From positions 1-47,369 of the forward strand of contig CAICTM010000811.1 of the NCBI GenBank assembly GCA_903772945.1: DNA of 47,369 nucleotides, given 5' to 3'. Positions 10,491-21,133 of the stretch are shown here, in pieces. Every line of letters starts with the position of its first letter. Within the stretch, counting starts at the first letter, position 1. The position numbers and the translations under genes are program-made. The notes under the pieces were generated by a model. It did no database searches. It was not told the origin of the DNA and worked only from the letters and a program-made list of their open reading frames with translations. This DNA is from Seminavis robusta. Lineage: Eukaryota; Bacillariophyta; Bacillariophyceae; Naviculales; Naviculaceae.

Positions 10491-11944
10491 TCTTCTGTCT
10501 TCCAACAGCCAACTCTCAATATATCTCTATTTATCTGCAATAGGGTCTTTACCTAACGTAGTTGACAGGCAAGCTATGGGTTAGGAACGAAGATGAGGGG
10601 TTACTATTAATAGTATGGGTATTGATAGCTGATACCACGCAAGGATGAAGGAAGCGGTGGCTGCGTCATTGTCAACTTCGGCCAAGCTGAGTGGAGTTGT
10701 TGGTGGCAGTTCTTCCACCCGTTCAAGACGGATGAAGGGCAGACAGAACTTCGTGACTGGGAATACAGGTTGCTGTAAAAGCAAAGACCTGGGGTGGCTG
10801 TTACGGTGCTATTGCGTGATCACTGTAAACTGGCACTGCCAGCACGCCCGTGGCCACATCATCTATGCATAGCCACCACAGTACCGGTAGCACAGCTTGA
10901 TTTCCGATACACTTGTACCGTCACAAGCATCCACCACCGTCCACCGCGCCATGATAGCTCACTTCCTTCACCTTCCGCACCTTCGTGAACTCTGAAAGCA
11001 TGTTCGGGAAAGAGCGTCATTGACTGTTTGCTGTTCTGGAGGGGTAAGAAAACTCCACGCACCTGGCATAGTACATGGTCTCGCGACGTATGCTCCCAAT
11101 AAAAAGTGCTGATGGCCCAAAAGCTGGTTGGCAGCTAGCATAAGGGAGCGTCTAGCTAGCCATCCAATAATATTCACCCTGCCTATCGTGCTGAATCTGA
11201 TTGGCAGCTGCGAACACTCAAGTCCCAAATTTGGCTGGTCGTGCTGGAAAACTCAGTTCCAAGCGCATACCATGCGACCTAGTAGAGGTTGTAATGACTG
11301 CTTGTCTACTGGCTGACTGGCTGACGATGATTCACTTGCAGCCGCATTTTCCTCTACCTCTAGATGACGATGGGCGAGAGTTGACCGGAAGCTTCGAAGA
11401 AAGGGAGGAAACTGACCAGTGTAGGGCTTTGCCCAAACTGGAGATTGAAAAAGTCAATGGCTCGTGGTTACTTCGTTGCAGGTCCCCATGTGGGCACCGA
11501 AGCAACCATGGACACAAGCTACTGTAGGGGTACTCTTTGGAAAATTCACTGTGGAATGGTTTCTTGGTTCCTTGCTCGTGGAAAGATGGAAAGCCCCAGT
11601 GGGGCCGGTGGACAGGTTCGATCACAACGTCCTGTCAAGATTACAACGCCCATGATCAAGTGATCAACAGCCGTAAAGCCTTTTTTCCGTAATTTGTAAG
11701 ACTGCGAAGCTTTGAATCATAAGTATTTGGTGCCCAAAAAGACACCGGTTACGTTTACTAGAATACAGCTCCACTACCCACTACAGCTCCACTTTACCGG
11801 TACCCGCCCACCACAGCTCCACTACCCACCTTCGTGGCGGTGGCGGTAAGCGGAACCGGCGGTAAGCTGAAGTCTCCTTCCTACATCCAAAAGCAGAAAG
11901 CTCACAAAAACCCAAATCGAAGGCAATCAATCAATCAAACAAAC
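10491..11944. other. Intergenic region upstream of the first monooxygenase gene
   Basis: No supported gene; frames such as 11201-11527 plus and 11332-11625 minus overlap on opposite strands and show no domain. TACCGGTA occurs at 10882-10889 and 11795-11802 (a further copy, 10379-10386, lies inside exon 1 of the neighbouring chaperone gene). About 120 bp before the ATG, at 11767-11830, a short unit around CAGCTCCACTACCCAC is repeated. Confidence 0.45.
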
Positions 11945-14620
11945 ATGACTTTTAAAAAAGTGTTAGATCAGTACTTTACTAGTGCGGCAGTGTTCCTTTG
12001 CCTGCTCATTGCGGCAAGGGCTTCACAGCCTTTCGAAAGGAGATATTCCTTCTCTGGAAGTGGCTGTTCAGATCTAAAGTGGACAGTTGACAGGGAGGCA
12101 CTTAAGATAACTCTCCAGTGGAAGAGTGAAGTTGGGGCAGAATGGACAGCCTTTGGAATATCAGAAAATGGTGGGATGAAAGGTGCAGACATTGCCATGG
12201 TCAAGATGGACGGAGACAGCAACTTCCTGATTGAGGACAGATTCTCCATGGAGTATGGGCTTCCTTCATTGGATTTGCTTCAGAATATCAAACTTCTTGA
12301 TGCCCACCATGATGATGAAGGCAGGATTCATGTTACAATTCAACGGGACTTGTTCACTTGTGATGAAGAAGACATTGATGTTAAGTCACACCAGCAGTAC
12401 ATCATTTGTGCCTCTGGCAACCTTTCAGAGGATGGCGACATGCTCTATCATGGCCCCAACAGGGCAACAGGAAGGGTCAACTTCATGATTGACGAAGCAA
12501 GTCTGTTTGAACAGAACCTGCAGCCCCCTCCACCCAATGGTACAAAGACCCACTTGGAAGAGGGATTAGTACTCCATGGCAACCTTGATACTGCTGTTGG
12601 CCCTCTTCCTTTGGATGTCCAGATGACAAATGTACAACTAGATTCGACTTCAGCAACAAGCTACAGGTGCAGAGCATTCAATATATCTGAACCCATGAAA
12701 TTTACAGCCTATGAAGGCGTTTGGGAAGAGGGCAAAACTGAAAGTAATGGGGACAGGAATGAGTTCCTTCACCACACTCTCATTTACCATTGCAATCGAC
12801 CATCACCTGGCATTTTATCCCATTCTGATGGCCAGCCATGGGACTGTATGAGCCAAATGCCAGCATGTGACATTGTTATATCCTATGCAGTGGGCACTGG
12901 TTTGGCAGAACTCCCATCAGGAGTGCACTTGCCTCTCAATGCTGGGCTCATTGTCCTTCAAGTTCACTATGAGAACCCCTTCAGAAAGCCTGTTGTGAAC
13001 GATTCATCAGGATTGAGACTGTGGATTGAACCTCCATCAGTGGATTCAACAAACACCAAGGTAGCTCAACTTGCAACTCATGATGGTCTGTTTGAATCAT
13101 TGAGAATCCCAGCTGACCCAAAGCAAAAAGAAGTCACACTGCAGATGCTGATCTCAGCAGAAGCTACAAAGGAATATCTTCCTGAAGAGGGGGTCCAGGC
13201 CTTTGGTTCTGTGTTACATATGCACACACGAGGAATTCGAGGGAAAGTCAGCTTGATTCGGAATGGCACACATATCATGGATGTCTACAACCACCAAGCC
13301 TATGATTTTGAACGACAAACAGCAGATTTTACCCGTTGGACGTTCCTTCCGGGTGACGCCCTTATCATATCATGCACTTACCGGCCACTAATTGACAGAG
13401 ATGTGGTGGGTGGTCTCAATACTGATGATGAAATGTGTCAATTCTATGTGGGCTGGGCACCAGCAATTCCAAACTTTGGGAGAGCTATGGGTGTATATGT
13501 TAGAGAGGGAGAGCCATTCAAGAATACACACATGGGCAACAACATCACAGTGAGCCCCAGAGACCTACCCTACAGTGAATACAAATATGCACCCACTCCC
13601 AAGAATAGCAATGACTTTGTCAAACTCTCAGACCATCGAATGAATGTCTGCAAGTTATTTGTTGGTGAAAAGCTTGCCGTTAATGCAATCACTTATGGCG
13701 ACCCAGCAATCTATGCTCAGCTGGTTGCCATTGCTGCTTTTGTGGTGGTCACTTTGCTATCAAAAAGGACTTTATTGGGATTCTTAGGAATCCAGAACGC
13801 TGACTTGAGGGAGCAGCGCAATGCTGTGGTCTACCTTGGAGAGCTCCTTTTCAGCACAGTGGCTCTCCCAATCTTGTGCTGGGATCTGGCTTCAGTATTT
13901 CAGGAAGGGACTGCTCAAAATGGCGTGGACCCAAACCAGCATGTTCTCTCTAGAGGCTTGATGATGACACAAGCTATGCTGTATCTGTTGGAACTCTTCT
14001 ATAGGATTGACATCCGATGGTCCCTGGTCATGCACCATCTCATGACCTCATGTACTGTCATGTATCTTTTTGTTGTTGGTTTCACCAACTACCAACTCCT
14101 GGCCTTCAAGTTTGGCATGGCCTTGATTATCTTGGCAATGTCTGAGCAACCACTGTATATCATCCTATTGCTCCGACTAACTGGATTTCGTGAGGCCTAC
14201 ACGAGAATTTGGCCAAGGCTTTGTCATATTGCTTGTTTCATCTTTTTGGCCAGCAGAGTTATTGTGGTGACCCTCATTGTTATTCTCTTGACCCAGCAGG
14301 CCGGGTCTGCCGAGCAGGCCGGGTCTGCCGACATTGCGTGGAAGTTGTTGGACACCAGCTTCCCTGACTGGTACATGCCTTCCAATCCTTTCTTTTCCAA
14401 TCACAAAGTTGTCAATGCAATGCTGATTGTCTTGTTGGTGACAATCCTCTTTGCCAACTATTTTGCTGTCGCTGCCATGTTGCACATGGCAAGGCCTTCC
14501 AGGAGGGTCGAAGAAAACCATCAATCATTGTCAGGTGTGGAGGCAACACAAGATGATGAGAAGTCACTTTCAGAGACAGTTTCAGCAGGACCTCCTCGAA
14601 ACAGTGCATTGGATGTTTGA
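11945..14620 (+). CDS. DOMON - copper type II monooxygenase - TLC-like membrane protein, copy 1, 891 aa
   Basis: Predicted copper hydroxylase of the secretory pathway, related to dopamine beta-monooxygenase and MOXD1. I chose the ATG at 11945 because a signal peptide (residues about 10-26) follows and the paralog has exactly the same length. A DOMON domain covers about 42-185. The copper catalytic halves cover about 235-560 and keep the ligands: adjacent His276-His277, His341 in VHYEN, the His425-x-His427 pair in LHMH, and Met497 in DDEMC. From about 580 to 860 there are seven or so hydrophobic spans with a TLC-like core (RNAVVYLGELLFS; ELFYRIDIRWSLVMHH). A cytosolic acidic tail follows. A 6-residue duplication, QAGSAE/QAGSAD, is unique to this copy. 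The substrate is unknown; an alkylamine, catechol or sterol cannot be told apart from sequence. Confidence 0.85.
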   Translation: MTFKKVLDQYFTSAAVFLCLLIAARASQPFERRYSFSGSGCSDLKWTVDREALKITLQWKSEVGAEWTAFGISENGGMKGADIAMVKMDGDSNFLIEDRFSMEYGLPSLDLLQNIKLLDAHHDDEGRIHVTIQRDLFTCDEEDIDVKSHQQYIICASGNLSEDGDMLYHGPNRATGRVNFMIDEASLFEQNLQPPPPNGTKTHLEEGLVLHGNLDTAVGPLPLDVQMTNVQLDSTSATSYRCRAFNISEPMKFTAYEGVWEEGKTESNGDRNEFLHHTLIYHCNRPSPGILSHSDGQPWDCMSQMPACDIVISYAVGTGLAELPSGVHLPLNAGLIVLQVHYENPFRKPVVNDSSGLRLWIEPPSVDSTNTKVAQLATHDGLFESLRIPADPKQKEVTLQMLISAEATKEYLPEEGVQAFGSVLHMHTRGIRGKVSLIRNGTHIMDVYNHQAYDFERQTADFTRWTFLPGDALIISCTYRPLIDRDVVGGLNTDDEMCQFYVGWAPAIPNFGRAMGVYVREGEPFKNTHMGNNITVSPRDLPYSEYKYAPTPKNSNDFVKLSDHRMNVCKLFVGEKLAVNAITYGDPAIYAQLVAIAAFVVVTLLSKRTLLGFLGIQNADLREQRNAVVYLGELLFSTVALPILCWDLASVFQEGTAQNGVDPNQHVLSRGLMMTQAMLYLLELFYRIDIRWSLVMHHLMTSCTVMYLFVVGFTNYQLLAFKFGMALIILAMSEQPLYIILLLRLTGFREAYTRIWPRLCHIACFIFLASRVIVVTLIVILLTQQAGSAEQAGSADIAWKLLDTSFPDWYMPSNPFFSNHKVVNAMLIVLLVTILFANYFAVAAMLHMARPSRRVEENHQSLSGVEATQDDEKSLSETVSAGPPRNSALDV
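14294..14329 (+). repeat. In-frame 18-bp tandem duplication inside monooxygenase copy 1
   Basis: An 18-bp unit containing CAGGCCGGGTCTGCCGA occurs twice in succession, adding six residues (QAGSAE then QAGSAD) to a loop between two membrane spans. The paralog has only one, diverged version (QQSGSSD). Confidence 0.85.
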
Positions 14621-17332
14621 GTTTGCATGGCCACAGCTAGCTATCCAACAATTGCCATGTCCGTCAGTACATACATACGCCCTCCAATGAAGTTATCTCC
14701 TCCTTCCGTTCATGTTAAGCTCATCGATAAGTCGATTTTATAGAATCTGTTTTGCATGAAGAAACATCTTGCTATTAGTAGTAGCTAGCCAGCCAGCCTC
14801 GATCAACCAAGACCGTCGGCGGGGACCGTGACAACTTCCAGACGTTGGAGCTTGCTTGCGGGAAAACGTCTCCAAGTTTGCATGCTTTCCGATCCCTTGA
14901 CCTTCTAGCTACTGTATGATCTCGGCCGCTGCACGGCACCTCATTGGCAACGTGGTCAACTTGTGCTGTATCGTAGCTACGTCACAGATCCATCGCTCTG
15001 TTCCTTGGTTTTGGTGGGAGCAGCGGCCCGTCCCTCTGGAAGAAGAACAAAAGACGAGCTGAAAGAACAAGTGCTTGGCACCACGGAGCACGTCTTAGTT
15101 GTTTCTTGAAACCTGAAACGTGAAAGGCAGAATGTTCGCACTGAAGGGACCCATGCTGGTAGATGCCGCCCTCGCAAAGCGACTGTAACAAACCATGACT
15201 GATTGCTGTCAAGGACTATTCCCTTCTCCAAAATCGTTTTGCCTAGCTAGCTGCATCCTGCCCTCCCTTCTCTGCCAAGCACCCCGTCCTCATCATAGTT
15301 CCCTCTAACCCATAGTACTACAGAGCAGGGAAATTATCTACGGAAGCCAGCCGGGGCCAGGCTTTAGGTAAAGGCAGGCGATCGAATCGAATCAAATCAA
15401 ATCCTGTGCACAGGCCCTATACTCCCCCCCTCTCTCTCTAACTCTCAGTGTCACCTCCCTTTTCCCAACATCACTGTGTGTCGTCTTGTTTGTCGTCGAT
15501 GTTGGAATTGGATAGCTATTGGATTCGAGTGCCCGGGTGTTTTGGGTGAATGAACGAACGATCGAACATCGAACGTGGGAACCTGTCGTTGCGGACGCCA
15601 CAAAGTTGGTGTGATATCGAAGCAGTCCTCCTTGTGGGGAGGTCAAACTTCTCTCCCCCTTCATTCTACTAGCACGACCTTATAATCATCGTGTACCATC
15701 TCGTCATCCCTTCCCCTCGTCTCGTTTTGCTCGTGCCAATGCTAGCCACACCGGTGGCCATTTCTGCCTGGGAGTCTTAGCTACAGCACCGGTAGCGGCT
15801 GGCTGTATCCTGCGTGCCGGTGCCGTACCGAGCTGAAGTAAGGATTCAATCATTCGGCAAAAGGCTTACCGCTTGCATTTGGCACCTTGGCTTGTTTTAC
15901 CGCAACCGCTGGATGGTTACCGTTTTGGTGCAAACCTGTGGCTTCGTCCCTGCGGAAGATAGAGATCGGAATGGAACGTCTTCTGTCCCACGAAAAACCT
16001 GGAGAGTGGAGGGAGTACCGGTGGCAGAGTTTGTCGAGCGAGGAAGCAGACCTGGCAAGTCGGTTCCTGGACCGAACTTCTTGTCCAAGTTGACGGAAGT
16101 GGAGGTGGTTCCTGAATTCTGAACTAGCTAGTACTAAATATACAATCGGCTTAACACCATGCAGAGGGGCGTGCTGTTTGGCAGCAACTGGTTGTGCAGC
16201 TTGGACCGGTCGAGGAAGTTTCCAGCTTTTCCAGGGTGTCTTCGTCCTGCTGTTTTTCTTTTTCAACTTCATCTCAATTTGCGATTTGCGACACAGAGGG
16301 ACCGATCGCGCTTCACTCCAAAGCTCAGTTATACTCCTTATCCAAACCCTTTGCCCCCCGTAATGGTCCTCAATTTCTTGCCCCTGATCCCACAGAACCT
16401 AGTCCTGAATTTCGACTGTTCTTTGCTTAAGCCTGGCCCCGGCTGGCTTCCGTAGCTAATTTCCCTACTCTAAAACCCCCTTATAAGTTATACTCCTTAT
16501 TCCTTGTCCTTTTTTGACCCGGCGAATTCTGAGGGTATGGAGGAATTCCCCAATTCCTCGATGGAGCAGGATCAAGACTGTCCAGTCATGAACATGACTG
16601 GGAGTCATGAATCAGTACTGTTCTACACAAGTCTACATGGAGTCACTAGCGGGACTGGCAGTTAATTCCTTTCCCCCATTCCCTTTCCCTCTAATGCTTC
16701 CTTCTATCCCTGAAGGAATAGTGGAGGGTGGAGGAATTGCCGGAGTCGGGGAATTCCTCGAAGGTAAGCTCCAAAGTCTATAATAAGAAAGCTTTAACCG
16801 TGAGGCAAAACTCTTACTACTGTGTACGGTGTACGGATACATGTGTGACACACCGGTAGCTCTACGGATTCGGGTCGATGCTCTTTTAAAAGCAGATTGG
16901 CTACCACTATACTGAGTAAAGTATTAGTAAAATCGAACAATTAGTACTGTAACCTGCGTATTCTGGTTGAATTTGTCGAATTCGATGTCGTAGATGTCGA
17001 TTGACATCTACTCCATTATGTCCTGTAAGACGGTCCTTGTCGTAGATGTAGCGAGTTACAGCGTCGAGTCTTGAGGCTTGAGGGCGCATCAGGTACTGGT
17101 TGGAAAAACTGCTGAGCTTTTTTTTGGTTGGACGGTCCCGGTCTGAAAGTTGGCGAAGGTGTGCTCAAGCAATGCTTCCGTTGCCGTAAAATTACAAGTG
17201 AATCCGTCGCTGCAAGGTTGTACCGGTGGGGTAGGCTTTGTTTGGGACTTGTTTGGGACTTGTTTGGGAGGGCCGAGCATTGGTCTCATTGGAACGGAAC
17301 GGAGCAACTCATAAAAATCCTACAAGTTCATC
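14621..17332. other. Intergenic region between the monooxygenase pair
   Basis: No supported gene. About 15370-15900 is homologous to the region after copy 2 (about 20340-20970), so it belongs to the duplicated unit. Inverted repeat arms lie at 15326-15366 and 16427-16466. The sequence AGTTATACTCCTTAT occurs at about 16325 and 16487. Two related GGAATTCCTCGA-type patches lie near 16530-16565 and 16728-16765. Confidence 0.55.
15326..16466. repeat. Inverted repeat pair of about 40 bp
   Basis: The left arm, 15326-15366 (AGGGAAATTATCTACGGAAG then CCAGCCGGGGCCAGGCTTTA), and the right arm, 16427-16466, are reverse complements with about three mismatches by eye. They bracket 1.06 kb that has no recognised gene. 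The second copy of the duplicated unit does not show these arms. Confidence 0.75.
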
Positions 17333-20008
17333 ATGGTCACGCGACGCAAATGTATCCTCTTTGCCCTTTTGACCTGCCTGGTTGCCCCCACCGGGGCTTC
17401 CCTGCCTTTTCAGTTTGAGAGGAATGCCACCCTTGTTGGAGATGGTTGTACAGATCTTAAATGGACAGTTGACAGGGAAGCACTCAAGATAACTCTACAA
17501 TGGAAGAGTGAAGTTGGCGCTGAATGGACAGCATTTGGCATATCAGAATATGGAGGAATGAAAGGTGCTGACATTGCTGTGGTCAAGTTCGGTGGAGGAG
17601 ACAATGGGGGCTTCCAGGTTGAGGATAGATTCTCCACTGAATATGGGCTTCCAAAGGTAGACTTTATTAAGAATGTCAAGCTCCTTGAGGCCCACCATGA
17701 TGATGAAGGAAGGATTCAGGCTACAATTGAAAGGAACTTGTTCACTTGTGATGAAGAAGACATTGACATTGCGGCCCACCAGCAATACATCATCTGTGCC
17801 TCCGGCTATCTTGCAGAAGACCAAGACATGCTTTACCACGGCCCAGACCGGGCAACAGGAGTGGTCAATTTCATGATCAATGAAGAACTCTTATTCCAAC
17901 GCAAGCTTGTGGCACCTCCAGCTGATGCTCCAAAAACTTACTTGGGGGATGGAATGGTAGTCCACGGAAACCTGGACGCTGCTGTGACCCCTTTGCCTTT
18001 GGACATTCAAATGAACAACATTTCTCTGGACTCTAATGTCTCAACACACTATGTGTGCGAGGTTTTCAACATCTCCAAACCCATTACCTACACAGCATAT
18101 GAGGCTGTGTGGGGAGAAGGCAACACAGGTGGGGATGGTGACAGAAATGAATTTCTCCACCATCAGCACTTTTTCTTCTGCCCACAACCACCAGCTGACA
18201 TTGTATCACACATGGATGGACAGCCCTGGGACTGTCTTAATAATGTGCCCGCCTGTGATATTATTTTTGGCTATGCAGTGGGACAACGTCTGGTGGAAGG
18301 CCCCCCTGGCTTACATGCAGATCTCAATGCAGGGATCCATGTCCTATTGGTTCACTATGAAAACCCTTTTGGCAAGCCGATTGTGAATGAGTCTACTGGC
18401 TTCAGGCTCTGGATCCAACCCCCATCTCTTGATTCGGCAGGCACCCAGCCAGGACAGATTGCTTCCCATGGTGGTTTGTTTCAATCATTGGTAATCCCCG
18501 CTGACCCAATTCAGAAAGAAGTTACTCTGCAGTTGCTAATCTCAGCAGAAGCTACAAAAGAATTTCTGCCTCGAGGGGGTGTCCAGGCCATGGGGAGCTT
18601 GTTGCACATGCACAAACTAGGAACTCGGGGAAGGGTCAGCTTGATCAGGAATGGCACGCACATCATGGATGTCTACAATCACAAATCATATGATTATGCA
18701 CGACAAAGTGCAGACTCTACCCGCTGGAGGTTCCTTCCTGGGGACGCCCTTATTATTTCATGCACATATCGGCCTCTTGTTGATAGAGATGTAGTTGGAG
18801 GCTACAGCGTTGATGATGAAATGTGTCATTTTTACGTGGGCTGGGCACCAGCAGTGCCAAACTATGGGAGGCCTATGGGGGTCTATGTCAGGGAAGGAGA
18901 ACCTTTCAAGAATACACCTATTGGAAACAACATCACAGTGAATGCTAATCAAGGACACCTACCATACAGTGACTTTAAGTATCCACCCACTCCCAAGAGC
19001 AGCCATGACTTTGTCCAACTCTCTGACCACCGCAGGAATATCTGCAAGCCATTGCTAATGGAGATGACAGAATCCAACACAATCACCTATGGCGACCCAG
19101 CTGTTTATGCACAGCTTGTCGCCATTGCTGCTTTTGTGGGAGTCACTCTCCTTTCCAGCAAAAAGTTCGTGAGGTTTCTTGGAATCCACACTTGTGACTT
19201 GAGGGAACGGCGCAATGCTGTGGTCTACCTTGGTGAGCTCATGTTCAGCACAGTGGCACTTCCGATTGTGTGCATGGATCTGGCTTCGATCTATAAGGAA
19301 GATGCCACCTTCAATGGTGTGGATCCCGATATGCTTACTATCTCGCGAGGTCTCATAATGACCCAAGCTGTGCTGTATTTGATGGAACTTTTCTATCGAA
19401 TTGATGTCCGTTGGTCACTTGTCCTACACCATATCACGACTTTGTGTACCATGATGTATCTGATTGTGGTCGCTGTTGTCAATTTCAGTCTTTTGGCCTT
19501 CAAGTTCGGAATGGCCTTGATTATCTTGGCAATGTCAGAGCAGCCCTTGTACATTGTACTCTTGCTCCGACTTACTGGATTCCGCGAGACTCACAGGAGC
19601 ATTTGGCCGAGACTTTGTCACATTGCTTGTTTCTTGTTTGTGGCCAGCAGGGTGGTTGTGGTAATCCTTGTTGTCAATCTCTTGGTCCAGCAGTCTGGAT
19701 CTTCGGATATTGCATGGGCATACCAGGAAGTCAGCTTTTCTGAGTGGGCACCGTCCAGTCCCTTCTTTACGGACCCCAGGGCCGTCAATGCTGTTTTGAT
19801 TATCTTGTTGGTGGCCATTCTGTTTTCCAATTTCTTTGCTGTTGCTGCCATGTTACACATGGCGAAGCCTCCCAGAAGTGTCAGTATCACTGGCAGCCAC
19901 GAGATCACAGAGGATGACATTTTGAATTCCCAAGAGAAGCAGAGCTCTATGTCAAGCGGCCCAAATGAATCTGAATCTGAAGCCTTGAGTAAGATTCATG
20001 GTGCTTGA
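17333..20008 (+). CDS. DOMON - copper type II monooxygenase - TLC-like membrane protein, copy 2, 891 aa
   Basis: Tandem paralog of the gene at 11945, same strand and identical length, with most residues conserved. It has an N-terminal signal peptide (CILFALLTCLVAPTGASL), a DOMON domain and both copper monooxygenase halves. The copper ligands are again present: the HH pair in EFLHHQHFFF, the His of LLVHYENPF, the HxH of LLHMHKLG, and the Met of DDEMCHFY. The TLC-like multispan region and an acidic tail follow, the tail being different from copy 1 (ITEDDILNSQEKQSS). The third residue after HH is Gln here and Thr in copy 1, and the signal peptides are unrelated, so the two may differ in targeting or timing. 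Several NxS/T sites fit a glycosylated luminal domain. Confidence 0.85.
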   Translation: MVTRRKCILFALLTCLVAPTGASLPFQFERNATLVGDGCTDLKWTVDREALKITLQWKSEVGAEWTAFGISEYGGMKGADIAVVKFGGGDNGGFQVEDRFSTEYGLPKVDFIKNVKLLEAHHDDEGRIQATIERNLFTCDEEDIDIAAHQQYIICASGYLAEDQDMLYHGPDRATGVVNFMINEELLFQRKLVAPPADAPKTYLGDGMVVHGNLDAAVTPLPLDIQMNNISLDSNVSTHYVCEVFNISKPITYTAYEAVWGEGNTGGDGDRNEFLHHQHFFFCPQPPADIVSHMDGQPWDCLNNVPACDIIFGYAVGQRLVEGPPGLHADLNAGIHVLLVHYENPFGKPIVNESTGFRLWIQPPSLDSAGTQPGQIASHGGLFQSLVIPADPIQKEVTLQLLISAEATKEFLPRGGVQAMGSLLHMHKLGTRGRVSLIRNGTHIMDVYNHKSYDYARQSADSTRWRFLPGDALIISCTYRPLVDRDVVGGYSVDDEMCHFYVGWAPAVPNYGRPMGVYVREGEPFKNTPIGNNITVNANQGHLPYSDFKYPPTPKSSHDFVQLSDHRRNICKPLLMEMTESNTITYGDPAVYAQLVAIAAFVGVTLLSSKKFVRFLGIHTCDLRERRNAVVYLGELMFSTVALPIVCMDLASIYKEDATFNGVDPDMLTISRGLIMTQAVLYLMELFYRIDVRWSLVLHHITTLCTMMYLIVVAVVNFSLLAFKFGMALIILAMSEQPLYIVLLLRLTGFRETHRSIWPRLCHIACFLFVASRVVVVILVVNLLVQQSGSSDIAWAYQEVSFSEWAPSSPFFTDPRAVNAVLIILLVAILFSNFFAVAAMLHMAKPPRSVSITGSHEITEDDILNSQEKQSSMSSGPNESESEALSKIHGA

Positions 20009-21133
20009 TTGATTGGCTCTCACGATCGAGGAGGGTGGCCCCAATATATCGGAGGGGGTTCCTTCATGGTTGACAATAGTCTGGCATAGCTAGTTCATCC
20101 CGCTGCAATGCATGTTCCTATCCGTATGTAGAAACGTAACGAAGTAAGTTTAGGTTAATGACTCTAGAGGCAAGTGTGGACTCATCGCTGTAGCCAACCT
20201 GGCTGACTGCTGACATGGACCTTCCCCTCCTCCAAAGCAAGTCGTTCTAGCTAGTTACTACGGTGGCTAGCTATAGTACTAGCTGGCTAGTAGAGGGGCG
20301 CTTCGGAAAGCAAGAGGGCGCCAACAAGGTGGTCGAATGGAATGGAATCGAATCAAATCCTGTGTGAAGCCCTTTTCCCAAACATCACTGTGTCTCGTGC
20401 GTCTGGCTTGTTTTCGTGGATGCTGACATTGGATCCCCCCTCAATTGAGTGCCCAGCCACAAACGAACAATCGAACGCACGACGTAACCTGTTTTTGCGG
20501 ACTCAGCCAGCACGCCACAAGAAAGTTAGATCTATTACTTGGAGTGGTGTGTGACGGAAGCAATCCTCCTTAATTGTGGCGAGGTCAAACTTTTCTTTCT
20601 AGCCTTTCATTCTACCGGTACAGTATCATGATAGTGTACTGTACCATCATGAAATCTGCTCGCCGCGTTTCGTCTTGCCCGTGGCTGTCGTTCGAGGAAT
20701 TCACGTACGGTATGGATGCAAACTATAGACGATAGTAGACTAGCTAGGTCTCTAGTCACACTGGTGGCCACTTCCGCCCGGGATCGAGTCTTCTAAAGCT
20801 ACAGTATAACGGCTTGACTGTCTCGTACTTACCGTACCGAGTCGAGTCAAGTCCAAGCGAGGATTCGGCGCCCTGGTTGTGGCCTTCAAAATTTAGGCTT
20901 GGACGTATAGTTTACATTTATTTATTTTGGCACCTTGAAAGCGTGTTTTTCCGACACCCTGTTTCTTTTAGAAGTCAAGTCATGAAGGAACAAACTCTGT
21001 TCGTTTAGTTGACTAAGGTATACGTTAATAATATTTACACAATCTCTCTACTAATGATACTGGGGCTTGTCGTTTCGTTCGTTTGGGGTGTGGTGTCACT
21101 CGCACTGTACGCGCACTGTACGGTAGTTGTTAC
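20009..21133. other. Downstream flank of monooxygenase copy 2, duplicated
   Basis: No gene. About 20340-20970 matches the flank after copy 1 in patches: the GAATCGAATCAAATCCTGTG start, the block around CAACATCACTGTGT, the block ending GAGGTCAAACTT, the CACTGGTGGCCA block, and the late TTTGGCACCTTG. A TACCGGTA palindrome lies at 20613-20620. Confidence 0.6.

Noticed and set aside
15850..16272. 140-codon open frame on the minus strand between the monooxygenase genes
   Set aside because: No domain, overlaps equally long frames on the other strand, and lies partly in duplicated noncoding flank whose second copy does not keep the frame.
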